A stretch of DNA of 64,000 nucleotides, from assembly GCA_017893485.1 (NCBI GenBank), contig CM030360.1, positions 8,278,095 to 8,342,094 on the forward strand, read 5' to 3'. The notes beneath the pieces are model-generated. The model was not told the origin of the DNA, ran no database searches, and saw only the letters and a program-made list of their open reading frames with translations. The DNA is from Hemerocallis citrina (Eukaryota; Streptophyta; Magnoliopsida; Asparagales; Asphodelaceae). Shown here piece after piece: positions 44,270-55,700 of the stretch (position 1 is its first letter; each line of letters starts with the position of its first letter). The position numbers and the translations under genes were made by a program.

Positions 44270-45326
44270 CCTAGAATTCCGTACTTATCTTATCAAGAAT
44301 CAGAATATAAATTTAGGACAAAAGGTAAAAGACAACCCTTAGAACAACCTATTAAATTTCAAACTAAGGCAGAACCCCAATTCTAAATTTGCCAGCACAT
44401 GACCCCCAAACTTGGTCTAATATATTAGATGTTTCAAAATATATCGTAATAAGAGATTACTATAGATCAACCTTAGACATGGAGGCAGAAAAAAAATATA
44501 AATATCTAGAAACGTATCTTGGAGAAAGTACAAGAACACTATGGGAATCATATAAGATAGCCCAAGTAACATAATACAATGAGTTACTTGCCTTAGGAGA
44601 TAACCAATATAATTTTGTAAACAAAATACAAAGCATAGTTATAGGATAAGATCCAAATTCAGGATACTTAGGAATACAAAAGGATGCCATTAGAAATTTA
44701 GAACAATTAAGTATATATAAATGGAAGTATATAAAGAAAAAATCCTTAATGACTATTACTATTATGTATGTATTTCAGGAAATGCATATAACCAAGAATT
44801 AGGAGATAAGCTACTTAAAAAATTACCAGAGGCTTTAGGAATAGAAATAGCAGAAAGATGGAAGAATGAGCCATGAATAAAGGCTGAACCTAATAGACCC
44901 TGGACTATAGGACATCGTATTCAACATATACTTAAAATCCTAAAAGAAAAATGTATTGAGATACAAAAACAAAAACAGTTAAAAACATTCAAATTATAGT
45001 TTCTGTCGAGAAATATATACAGCTCAGATATATGGAGTTGGTGATAAAGAACCCAGAAAGTATAAAAGAACGTATAAGAAACATAAATACTATAATAAAA
45101 AGAAAATTTATTTAAGAAAATATAATAGAAGAAAACCGCACTTAGATCCACAAAAACATGTTAGCAAATTTAAACCAAACATATTATATAAAAATAAATT
45201 AGAATGTTTTACATGTGGAAGTCCATAACACATGAGTAGAACATGTCCTAAAATAATTAATAAGCATGATAAAAACAGTACTTTAGTAGAATGTACTATT
45301 GAAGACCTTATTAATAAAGATGAAAC
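44270..45326 (+). pseudogene. EPRV capsid protein with CCHC knuckle (broken)
   Basis: Peptides TWSNILDVSKYIVIRDYYR and LETYLGESTRTLWESYK (44400-44570), then QYNFVNKIQSIVIG and GIQKDAIRNLEQLSIYKWKY, match the caulimovirid capsid core. The C-terminal part is Lys/Arg/Tyr-rich (RKYKRTYKKHKYYNKKK). The zinc knuckle CFTCGS(P)-stop-HMSRTC (45205-45246) has its spacing kept but a TAA inside. Capsid packages the viral DNA, and the knuckle binds pregenomic RNA. The ORF runs to the GAAAC target (45322-45326) of the next solo LTR. A piece of this region is present again, inverted, at 54405-54590. Confidence 0.75.
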
Positions 45327-48300
45327 TGTAACCCTTGTTTTTCATTTTTTGTGTATTTTGGAGTGTATTTTTCGTTTTGGTGAATTTTGCTCTCTTGTAT
45401 TTTTTTTTCTGAACCGTATATTGGAATTGTTTTCAATATATATAGATGTCTTTATTTCATTTTGATCTCTCTGTGTTTGATTGGTTGTTTCTTTCGTTTT
45501 GTTCTTCATTATTTTGTTCTTTCTTTATTTTGGTTTCGTTCTCTTTATTTTTATTTTTCTTGGGTGCTTGTGGTGGTGATTGGTGGTGTTCCTATTTCCA
45601 ATCCTATTATTTGATCCCTAATAAGATTTACCAAAGCCAAATTAAATTCCCAATCCTATTTGATATCCTATACAATTTGTATCCTAATTAAAGCCCAATT
45701 AAACAAATCCTATTACTACTCCTAGTTACCCACAACCCAAATACCCATTAACCCAACTTGTGTTATTAACCTTAATCCCCTTATATATATATCTCTTTAA
45801 TCCCTCTCACAAACCCTAACCCTAACTCCTTGCACCCTCACCCCGGCCTACCTCTCTCTCTCTCCCTTGGCGGCTGCACACCCGACACCCAACCCGATGC
45901 CAGCCACCCCAGGCCGGCCCTCCCTTCTCCTTGCGCCACTGCATCCAGACTGACCACCCCCCTTCCCGGCCGGCAACCCTCCCGACAACACCCCAAACCC
46001 AAGCCCATCTCTCCTTGGCTATCCCGACCACCTCACACCACACAAAATCCCTTGTCTCTCTCTCGTGGTGTTCTCTTGTGGCCGCAAGCCACTTTTGTCA
46101 TCATCCCTCTTGGATCATCTCACTTTGTGGAGTTTTGTTCGTGTGGAGATTCTTGGCTCTAGTTTGCTTGGATTCGTTGATTTGCGAATTTTCGTTAGTG
46201 AATTTTGCTCGTTACTCTTGGTTTTCGTCGTTCTTCATCTTCGGTTAAGGCAAGTAACTTGTACTCCAATTTATTTGTTTGATACAAGTCAAAAAATACC
46301 ACCTATAGTGTAGTTGGGTCTAGAGACGACTCTTGTTTGTGTTATGCTTGATGGGTTCTGTCTCTATTGTGAAAATTTGACCATAGATGACTCACGACAC
46401 AATATGGATATGAATTAACTTAGGTTTTACCCGTTCTTGATTTTGATCATGTATGTGAGACTTTTGTGAGAATTCGTGATTTGGTTGAGACCCATGTAAT
46501 ATATTTGGTGTGGACATGCTAGATACCTTAATTCATGATGTTTGGATACTTGGTAGACTCGATTTCATATTTGGTTGTGTTTTGAACAAGTTTTGTATGA
46601 TATATGTTGAGTTGTTATTAAAGGAAAAAATCTGTGTTTTGTCGCTGATATGTTTTGTTTGCTGTTTTGAACTGTCTTGAAGTCAGTATCTTAATTTCGG
46701 TAAACATGAGTTTTAGATAATTTTGTCTATTTTCAAACCCCTTTGACTTTGCTTGATTTCGTTTTCGTATGAGTGAGTTATGACTGTTTTACTACAGAGG
46801 TGTCGATCTTTTCCAGATTTTGTTTTTCGATGTTCTTGATGACTAAATAATTTTATTAACTGTGCTACACATATTATTTTGATCCAAAACTTTGGTCAGT
46901 ATTTCTTTATCTAGTTAGGGATTACCCTGAATTTTGGTGAATTTTATTGATGCGTTTTATGTGTCGTTTCATGCTCGTTTGGGAAAACTGTACTTGCTAT
47001 GTTTTGCTCGTTGTTCTGTAAAGAACCTTATTTTCACCCTGATTCCTTGTGCTGTATGAAAAATATTTATGAAATATGAAAGTTAGTATATTTCATCTAT
47101 TTTCATATCCCTTTGGCGGAATTGAATATTGTTTCACTGGTTGCGAGATATCATAGTTTTCGTACAGCAGTGTTGGGAATTCCAGATTTGCCAAACTATG
47201 GTTTATTGATATTTTCGTATTTTTGATGACTGAATTAATTTCACTGAAAAATTCTGAAACATTATATTTAGATACTGGACATATAGGGGAATACCCCAGA
47301 TTTTTCGCGAATTTATTTAATGTGTTTTCATGTTGTTTTTCTGTTCTTGAATTCGTTTTCCTAATTTCTGGCTGAACCTATTTTCTGTATTCAAATCAGT
47401 TTTGAGCCATGTTTTTGTGAATTAATATATGACTTATTTATATTCCCTGAATTCGTGTGAAAGTCTATTTTCCGAATCCTTTGACGGATCCAGATTTGGA
47501 TATTTGTAACACTGGGAATCACTGTTTTACTACAGTATGGTCTTGCTGTCCTGAACTTGAGATTTGTTTGTTTTAGTTCTTTTATGAGATATCTTGCCCA
47601 CGTACATGTTTATCTTGCAACTTGAACTTGCCAAATGATCATGCCATGTTCATCTTGATATGTTTTGCACACCTACATGCTTGTTTGACATTAATAATAA
47701 ATAACCAAGTCAGAGTTAAGGGAAAGATCTAGTAGTGGATAGTGCAGAAACGTGTACTCGGAAGAACCTAGTGGTTATTGGAGCTTGTTTATATGTAGAG
47801 CTTGACATGATATACATGACACATAAACACATGACACTAGAGCTTGTTTTGGTTTTGGAGTTTGTTTACATGATACATGATTATATGATACTTGGAGCTT
47901 GTCCCTGAGTACACTACCCTGTATGGTCCCTACAAAATCTAAAACGAAACTGTTTGTTGTGGCAACCATGTAGTAAAAACCGGGATGCATGAAGTGCTAC
48001 CTAGATAGTAATAACTACAAGACTTAAACATGACACTTGAACATGATACATGCTCACTTGACACTTGACTACATGATACATGAGATTTGAAACTTGATAC
48101 ATGCTACATGATTACATGATTCTTGATGCTGGTTACTTGATGGATGACACCTGTTTACTTAACACTCGACACATGCTATTATACTTGCTCATCTTGCCAT
48201 GATATGATTTATATGCCTGTATTCATGATTATACCATGCTAGGTTTGTTAGTTAGATTTACCTATCTTATGTACTTGTATCCTTCATTATAAGTGGCTCA

Positions 48301-48753
48301 TAACTTGCAATTGATGGGTACTTGTTTTTCTTTTTCCTTCTCCTGCAAATTTACTAAATGCATATCAGGATGATTGGCTATTAGATGGTATTGGCGAGAT
48401 GATGTATTAGTGCTAGATTTTCTGCTTTATGATTCTTGTTATTATTGTTGATTGAACTTGAATAAGATGTACTTGACTACTTGGATATTTATCTTGTATT
48501 TGGGTGATGTGACCCAGAATAATTGACTTGTTCAGAATTTGATTATTTGAGATTATTATATTTGGTTTCAAGTAATTTCTGTTGGTATCTTGTTTCAATT
48601 ATGCATGCCTGGTTGTATCTTTTGCTTCCGACTCTGATTATCTTGCGAAATATTGTAAAGATTCCTGAACAGCTAATGGATGATGAAAATCATTCGCTGG
48701 GCTTTTGTCTCGTATCCGTATTCCGTATTCTTTTTGGGAAGCGAGGCGTGACA
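45327..48753 (+). mobile_element. Solo gypsy LTR, 3427 bp, forward, in the EPRV
   Basis: It starts TGTAACCCTTG, ends GCGAGGCGTGACA, and is flanked by perfect GAAAC duplications (45322-45326, 48754-48758), with viral sequence on both sides. It is the best full-length forward copy of the family also seen at 493-3088. A TATA stretch lies at 45782-45792, and a GGCAAGTAACTTGTAC segment (possible splice donor) near 46250. Short proline- and serine-rich frames after the TATA are not conserved between copies. Confidence 0.95.
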
Positions 48754-49000
48754 GAAACCGTTTTAGAAACTGAATCTATCTATTCCATTATTACTATAGA
48801 AGACCCTAGTGAGGATTATATGATTCAAGATGAAGAATAATCAAATGAATTCATTGAAAATATTGCATCACCTATAGATTTGCTCTAATTAGACTATTCG
48901 GATTTAGATATGATGAATGTAGAATCTACCAGCAGAGAAGAATTCTGTAAACATGAACTGAAAATAAATATAGGAACGGACAGTGTACCATGTTCTTTTT
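48754..49000 (+). pseudogene. EPRV region between capsid and RT
   Basis: The frame ETESIYSIITIEDPSEDYMIQ followed by a Glu/Asp-rich stretch and EEFCKHELKINIG...PCSFF continues the acidic region that follows the zinc knuckle in caulimovirids. One TAA lies after QDEE and one TAA after DLL. No aspartic protease motif is recognised before viral sequence is replaced near 49000, so the protease has probably been lost in the deletion or insertion there. Confidence 0.6.
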
Positions 49001-52000
49001 TTCCATTGGTTAGATCGTACGGCTCTAATTGTATGTTTATCTCTTCAGTATACATTGGATGGTTATTGTATCAAAATATCGAACTAGGGTTTCTGTAGAT
49101 CTTTATATATTGTTGTTATTGGCCTCCATCGAGAGCCAAGAGATAGCGTACTTCGTTGAAGGCGAAATTTGATAGGTTGTCCAATTGTAAAATACTAGTA
49201 CTTGCTGGTGAGGCTTGAGAGACGGTCATGGTGAGAATTTTAACATTCTTGTATCTTCTCTAGTTGAATAACATCTCGGGTTTCTTCTCCTCCGGATTAA
49301 GGTGAAAGTGTCACGCCCCGCTTCCCAAAAACACGGAATACGGGCACGTAACAAAAGCCCAGCGAATGAATATAATCATCCTTAAGCTGTTCAGGAATTC
49401 TTTACAACATGTCACAGGCAGTATATCAGAGTCGGAAGCCAGAAAAAGATCAACCACATGCACATATGAACCAAATACCAACAAAATACTTGAAATAAAA
49501 TGTATTAACCTCAAATAATCATGATCTGAAAATACACAAATAATCATGGGTCACATCGCCCAAATACAAGAAGTAATACAAGTTCAAAATACAATATTGT
49601 CCAAAATAAGTAATAGGAATAGCATAAGAAAAATTCAGCCTCTAGCCTCGCATCTTGCCAATACCTTTAGGAACCTGTCCTCCAAAATCTGCAATACAAC
49701 GAATGCAGGAAAAGGAAAAGAAGAAAACACAGTACCCGTCAATGGCAAGTCCGGGTCACAAATAGAATAGGATACAAGCACTTGGGAAAAACTAAACAGA
49801 TCTAACTAATCATCAGAAACAGACCTAATATGGTATAGTAAACTCAACTAACATAGTATCCTAGCAGATGTCTCAGATATTAAGTGTCAAGTGTCATATA
49901 ACAGAAATGTCAGGTAAACAGATATTCAGATATGTCAGGTAAATCAGATAACAGGTTTCAGATAATAGGTATTCAGATTCAGATTTCCATATATCAGATT
50001 CAGATTCAGGCTTCAGAAATATAATCAGATCTCAGATTTCAGATTAATGTAAGCCTTGTGTGATTACTATCTAGGTAGCACGACATGTGCCCCAAATTAT
50101 ATCACATGGTTGTTACAGTCAATGCAGTTTCGCTTTAGATTTCATAGGGGACCATGCAGGGCAGTATACTCAGTATTCACAGAATCACAGAACTTGGTCG
50201 GTAAACTTGATCGGTAAACTTGATCGGTAACTTCATCGGTAACTTGATCGGTAAACTTGATCGGTAACAAAATATTAACTTGATCGGTAACTTGTCATAC
50301 AGGAAACACAAGTCTCCTCCTGAGTACACGTTTCTGCACTATCCACTACTAGATCTTTCCCATACCCCGGCTTGATTACTTTTGTTATGGTTATTAAACA
50401 GACATGAATGTGGTCTACAGGGTGTCAAACTAACATCATATGATCAGGTTTAGGTCTAAGGCATCAGATCAGTAAGTATAGATACAAAACTTTCACAAAC
50501 ACGAGCAAAATGGTGTATGTCTATAATCAGGTCAGCAAGACCAGTCTGTACATAAACAGTGATCCGCAGATCTACAGGCATGCAAATAATGATCCGTCGA
50601 AGGATCTGGAAACTAGACTTCCACACGCTTCTAACGGTTATAATAAATCCATATGCTATTTCACAACATCACGACTCAAAACACAATTCAATACAGTTTG
50701 CATGTACAGTCAGAAACCAGGGGAATAACTTAAACCACATGAAAACAGCATACAGAGTCATTAATTAAATCCACGAAAATTCTGGGGTAATCCCCTATAT
50801 GTATAATCTCAAAATATAGATTTTCATATTTTTCCAGAAAGTATAAATATGTTTTCAAAAATAGAAAATAACACATAACACCGTTTTGATGGATCTGGAA
50901 TTCTTCAACACCGCTGTACAAAATGGAACACATCTTGCAAACAGCGCATCAAAATCCACTTCCGCCAAAACAGGGTGAAAGTAGATACAATTACCCAACT
51001 TTCATATCTCTCATGAAATATTCATACAGTAATTAGAAATAAGGTGAACACAGCACTCAACATACAATCACACACAGTTTACAACAAAAGCGATCTCTAG
51101 AAAAGGATGTAAGGCATCACTCAAAAGTCATCTTTTAATTACCACAAAAATCAGGGAACTACCTAACATCATAGTGAAACACAGGACAAAATCTTGTGGT
51201 ATGAAATTATGTCTAACTTAGATCTTGAAAATAAATTGTCCACGAAAATTACCCCGAACTGGAACTGGAAACTACTAACATACAGTTACTAAAATGATCA
51301 TAACTACTCCATACGAACTCCAAACAGGGTGAAATCAGTGGGATTAGAAATTAGATTCAATTATCTACAAATTTCTCAGAAATAGCCATGTTGAGATTCG
51401 GACTTTAATTCAGGTAAAAACAACAATCAATCCAGTTCAATCCAAATTTCCAGATTTCTCAATTAAGTTTCAAAACGTCATAACTTCCTCAAAAATCATC
51501 AAAACTCTTCCAAATTCAAAATACTGTCTACCCACTGCCTAAATATCATATCTAAGGGTTTCTAACCTGTCAAAATCCAATATTTCTCATATGGGTGTTC
51601 AAACATACATCGGGTATACAATATGTCACATACGCGATAACAATCGCGTTTGGGTGAATCCCAAGGCACAATCCTATCAAACTCCATGACCTAAGTCGTC
51701 TATGGCCTGTTTTGAACAATAGAGACGAAATCCATAAATAAAAACATGATCTTGGTCCGTCTCTAGTCTCAAACTATCCTATGCGTGAACTTTCTACTTG
51801 TATCAACCTAAGAAATTTAAGTACAAGTTACTTGCCTTTATGTGATGACGAACGCGACGAATCCAGGCCTTTCAAAGGAAACCCACGAGCAAGACGCCTT
51901 CTAACGCGATTTCGAGCGAACCCACGAACCGAATCTTGCCTACGATCGTCTTCTTGAAGCACGAACTCGAACGGATGATACCCTCTTCACCAAATCAGCG

Positions 52001-52926
52001 AAGAGATGAAGGAGGGGCTGTTTTGAAGTAGTGGGTGCTGTTTTGGTTGGTTTCGGCCACAAGGAAAGGAGGAGAGACGAGGTAAAATCGAGGCGAAGTT
52101 GTATAGAATGATGGAGGAGGAGAGATATGGGTGGTCGGCTAGGGCTTGGGGGCTGATGGGAGGCCGGCTTTGGAAGAGTGGAATAGCAGGCCGGGATGGG
52201 TTGTGAGGGAAAGAGGGAGCCGGTTTGATTAGGAGAAGGAAAAAGATTAGGGTTAGGGATTAATTAGATGAGGGGGTATTTATAGGGGATCAAATGTGGG
52301 TTAATGGGTAGTGGATACCAATAGAATTAAATGGGTATACAATTGGGTAATGGATATTGGGTAGATTTCAAATGGAGATACAAAATGCAATGAATCATAT
52401 AGCTCCTAAAAATCTCCTTAAGGGCCAAAAATCTAAAATTGGCCAAAACACTTCTAAAAATTCATCATGACCCAAAAATAAATAACAAATATGAATGAGA
52501 CCAAGAAAATGCGAAAAAGAATTCAAAATGGTGGAAAACGGACGATCGGCGCACAAACAGCGCACGGAGGTCAAAAATGTAAGAAAAATAATATAAAAAT
52601 GAAAATAGTCCAATAAGAAAATTAATACAATAATTTATAAATATAATTTATGAGATAATCTAATTTTAACAATAAAAAAATAATTTGCAAAAATTTTAAA
52701 TACAGAAAATATCGAAAAATACCTTTCTGGGAAAACAGGGGTTACAGAAAGCCTTAACCTGGACAAACTTGTGTGTGCTTTGGTGTGTTTTGTGTGATCT
52801 TCTATGTGCTTGGTGGATGGTATTTATTGCATCGCATAACTCAACAAGATTCTTGAAAGGAAAGACTTCCGCTAATTTCCTAACAACTTGTGTCATTGTA
52901 TCACTTGTTTCCTAACAATTGCCCAA
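49000..52926 (-). mobile_element. Non-viral insert (about 490 bp) carrying a solo gypsy LTR
   Basis: After removal of the solo LTR at 49309-52746, the pieces 49000-49308 and 52747-52926 join into sequence that is neither viral nor gypsy. The right end reads on the minus strand TGTTGGGCAATTGTTAGG, a start typical of copia LTRs, with a TATA-like AATAAATACC near 52823. The left end is not clear and no target duplication was found, so this may be a degenerate solo copia LTR or 5' piece. Confidence 0.4.
49309..52746 (-). mobile_element. Solo gypsy LTR, 3438 bp, reverse orientation
   Basis: On the plus strand it starts TGTCACGCCCCGC and ends CAGGGGTTACA, flanked by perfect GAAAG duplications (49304-49308, 52747-52751). 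It belongs to the same family as 45327-48753 but in reverse. A minus-strand TATA box TATAAATA lies at 52277-52284. It contains about seven TTGATCGGTAA repeats (50194-50296). Confidence 0.95.
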
Positions 52927-54403
52927 CAGAAGACAATGCAAGTTACAAGAGATCATCACTAATGCAGAAATTGATGAAGCATATGCAAAAAAGATTCAGA
53001 CAGAATTTATAAATTTGGAACAATTATATTATACCTTAATTAGTGAACAAGAAATATAAAAACTAATCCTAAAATAGAAATACTATGAATACTTAGGAGA
53101 ATATATATTAAGATATTGGTAAAAAGATAAGATAATGTGTAAACTAAATATAATTAATCTCGAATATAAAATCAGAACTGCAAAAATAAATGCAAATAAT
53201 CAAAGACAGAGAAGAATTTAAAATGCATATTGCAGAACTTCTCAAGTTATGTGTAATAAAAAGATCTCATAGCCCTCATAGATCAGCAACTTTTATAGTA
53301 GGAAAACATAGTGAAATAGTCAGAGGAAAGAGTAGAATGGTAATTAACTATAAGAGACTAAATGATAATACAAGAGATGATGGTTATGATATACCAGATA
53401 CGTCTAGCTTAATAAATCAGATTCAAGAATCACCATTTTTTAGTAAATTCGATTTAAAATCAGAATTTTAGCTGATTAAAATGCACCCAGACATTATAGT
53501 ATGGACAACATTTACTTATCCAGAAGGTCATTTTGAAAGGCTTGTAATGTCATTTGGCCTTAAGAACGTGCCATCTATTTTTCAAAGAAAATGGATGATA
53601 TACTCCATAAGAAATCTGTTTTAGTCCTACATAGATGATATTTTAGTGTTTAGTACAACTCGACAAGTAACATAGAGGACATTTACAAATCATTATTTCG
53701 GAATTCATTAATGATGGATTAATTGTTAGTAAGAAGAAGAAAATGCAATTATTCAAACCCCAAATAGATTTTTCAGGAGTAATCATGGGACAAGGAAAGA
53801 TAAAACTACAACCACATATAGCCCAGAAGGCCTTAGACTTCCCAGATAAGTTAGAAGGTCTTGTAAATTACGCTAGACCATTTATCAAAGACCTAGAAAA
53901 AAAATGCAGGTCTCTTGTATGAAAAAACTTCTCAAAAGGGCCAAAGACATTTTGATCAAGAAGATATTAAATTAGTACAGCAAATAAAATAGCTATAAAA
54001 AAATCTCCCTGAATTAAGTCTGCCATTAAACACAGATTATCTAATAGTTGAAACAGATGGATGCAATACAGGGTGGGGAGCAACCCTTATTGCTAAACCT
54101 AATAAGAATTCAGAAAAAGATACAGAACGAATATGTAGATATGTTAGTGAAAAATATAAAGAAAAATGTAATATTAGTAGAATTGACGCATAACTTTTAG
54201 CAATCTCATATGCACTAGACAACTTTGAGTTATTCATCATCTCTAAAAAAGAGATTACTCTTAGAACAGATTGTGAAGCAAGAGTGTCCTTTCACAATAA
54301 GATGAATCTTCATAGTAAACGAAGTTCAAGACGAAGATGGTTAAATTTTCTTGATCGTTGTTCAGCACTGGTACTCGTACTAATTTTGCACATATAAAAG
54401 GTA
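52927..54403 (+). pseudogene. EPRV reverse transcriptase and RNase H (broken)
   Basis: The RT fingers/palm are open at 53190-53471: HRSATFIVGKHSEIVRGKSR, MVINYKRLNDNT and FSKFDLKSEF with the first catalytic Asp. After a TAG come IKMHPD, YPEGHFERLVMSFGLKN and the active site SYIDDILVFS near 53620-53650. RNase H follows at about 54040-54390 with VETDGCNTGWGATLI, a stop at the position of the usual Glu (IDA-stop-LLAISYALDNF), LRTDCEARVSF and the end near HI-KGTP. This is the replication enzyme of the virus. At least eight stops and several frame changes are present. It ends where inverted capsid sequence begins. Confidence 0.85.
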
Positions 54404-54404
54404 C

Positions 54405-54590
54405 CCCAGCCCCCGGTCATATTCTAAATAGCTTATCTTCTAATTCTTGGTTAAATGCATTTTCTGAAATGCATACATAATAGTAATAGTCATTAAGGAA
54501 TTTCTTTATATACTTCCATTTATATATACTTAATTGTTCTAAATTTCTAATGGCATCCTTTTGTACTCCTACGTGTCGTGAATTTCCAAA
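54405..54590 (-). pseudogene. Inverted EPRV capsid fragment
   Basis: The reverse complement matches 44655-44840 (GTACAAAAGGATGCCATTAG, then GAATTAGAAGATAAGCTA). It encodes QKDAIRNLEQLSIYKWKYIK. Divergence from the forward copy is moderate. The plus-strand reading that seems to extend RNase H past 54404 is a chance frame over this antisense capsid DNA. Confidence 0.8.
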
Positions 54591-54677
54591 AACAAGGGGG
54601 GTAGTGTTAAATTTTTCTTCCTAAGAAGTTGTCAGTTTCATAGTTATCAGTTTCTTAATATTGCTATTAAGAAAATG

Positions 54678-54932
54678 TTACAAATCTAAATCTTTTAACG
54701 CTCCTTTTATGTACTTTTCTTTTGTTCTCGAGATTTCTATTAAATCCTGAATTGTGTCTATATAATCTAATATTTCACCGTACCAAATTGGTAGAGAAAG
54801 TGCTGCAAATAAAATTATGATGTTTATAGTGAGAATCTTATCAATGTGTAAACCCCTACTCGGTACTTCGCCTTTGCTTATATATGTTTTTATGTCCCTT
54901 GTTACTTTTTTTTCTTTTTTATTGTTCATCAT
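54678..54932 (-). pseudogene. EPRV small ORF, inverted copy (84 codons, open)
   Basis: Starting MMNNKKEKKVTRDI, it has a hydrophobic stretch (INIIILFAALSLPIWY) and ends with EKYIKGALKDLDL. It is the uninterrupted version of the broken frame at 32773-33159. No domain is recognised. A membrane-associated segment is possible. It lies between the promoter region and the C tract. Confidence 0.5.
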
Positions 54933-55700
54933 CCCTAACCTTCCATTTAAGACATATCAATGTGAGTCAAGCCTCGTTCGACTTTTCAGCCAAACTTAAC
55001 CACTTTCTATATTCACGACCTTCACTCATATTCGCGGACTTTTTGTCTATAGGGTCACTCGAGGTTATTAAGAACTTCTTAAGGCCTAACTATGTTTTTA
55101 TGATACGCATAAATGAAAGAGCTTAGAAATTAGATCAGTTTCTATACATGAAAAACAGTCGTAGAGAAAAACATAAGGAAAACATTCTTAATTAAAGTAA
55201 TATACATAAGTGGGAGATATAACATACATAGCTAGGGTTTTGCCTTTTGAGAATCCCCTAGATAAAAAGAAAACTTACAGAGGAGTCCAAGCTTAACAGG
55301 AGCTTGTTCCTTTCTTCTTTATCATACAACAATTTTTACTAGGGAGAGAGAGTACATGTAATAGGGTTGTGAGAGGAGATGGCTTTTGAGTTCGATGTTA
55401 CGAGCGATTGATTTTGAAGTGTTAGAAGTCTTGGCTATTTAAAGGCAGAGGAGAGCCTCTGGAGTCTTCAGTAACCTTTAGATGTGTCGAAAGCTCTGAG
55501 GGGAATCTTCTCTTTTCGAGAGGGTTCTCTATCGTAGTCTTCTTTTAACGTGTCGTCTGGTAGCTTTTTCTAGAGCCTTCTTTTCTTTTGACGTGTCTTT
55601 TGGCTATGGCGAGTAACTTTTTTTTTTTTTTACGTGTCCAAGTTGTGAAGGGCTATCAAATCTAGAGTGGAGAATCTGGATCGTTATCTCCATTGATGTC
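54933..55700 (-). promoter_or_regulatory. EPRV intergenic region, inverted copy (contains the empty copia site)
   Basis: It is the reverse complement of 26691-27342 joined to 32778-32930. The copia target is uninterrupted at about 55039-55044 (CTTTTT on the plus strand). It keeps the ACGTGTC motifs (55549, 55633) and a TATTTAAAGGC stretch near 55435 whose minus reading CCTTTAAATA is the TATA-like element. Confidence 0.6.

Larger units (their letters stand above)
25250..54403 (+). mobile_element. Endogenous pararetrovirus (Caulimoviridae), near genome-length, split by five insertions
   Basis: Fragments in one orientation follow the caulimovirid order: transactivator/viroplasmin-type ORF (25250-26690), intergenic promoter region (26691-27342), small ORF (32773-33159), primer site (33208), movement protein (39526-40911), capsid with CCHC (44270-45326) and RT-RNase H (52927-54403). 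Intervening DNA is retrotransposon sequence with target duplications, and the viral reading resumes after each block. Subtracting the insertions leaves about 7.2 kb, the size of one viral genome. All ORFs carry stops and frameshifts, so it is a dead copy. Genus is not resolved. A separate viroplasmin-domain ORF argues against Badnavirus and Tungrovirus and fits caulimo-, solendo- or cavemo-like groups. Confidence 0.85.

Noticed and set aside
54404..54480. Apparent extension of the viral RNase H frame past 54404
   Set aside because: The DNA is the reverse complement of the capsid region at 44750-44840, so the peptide is a chance frame.
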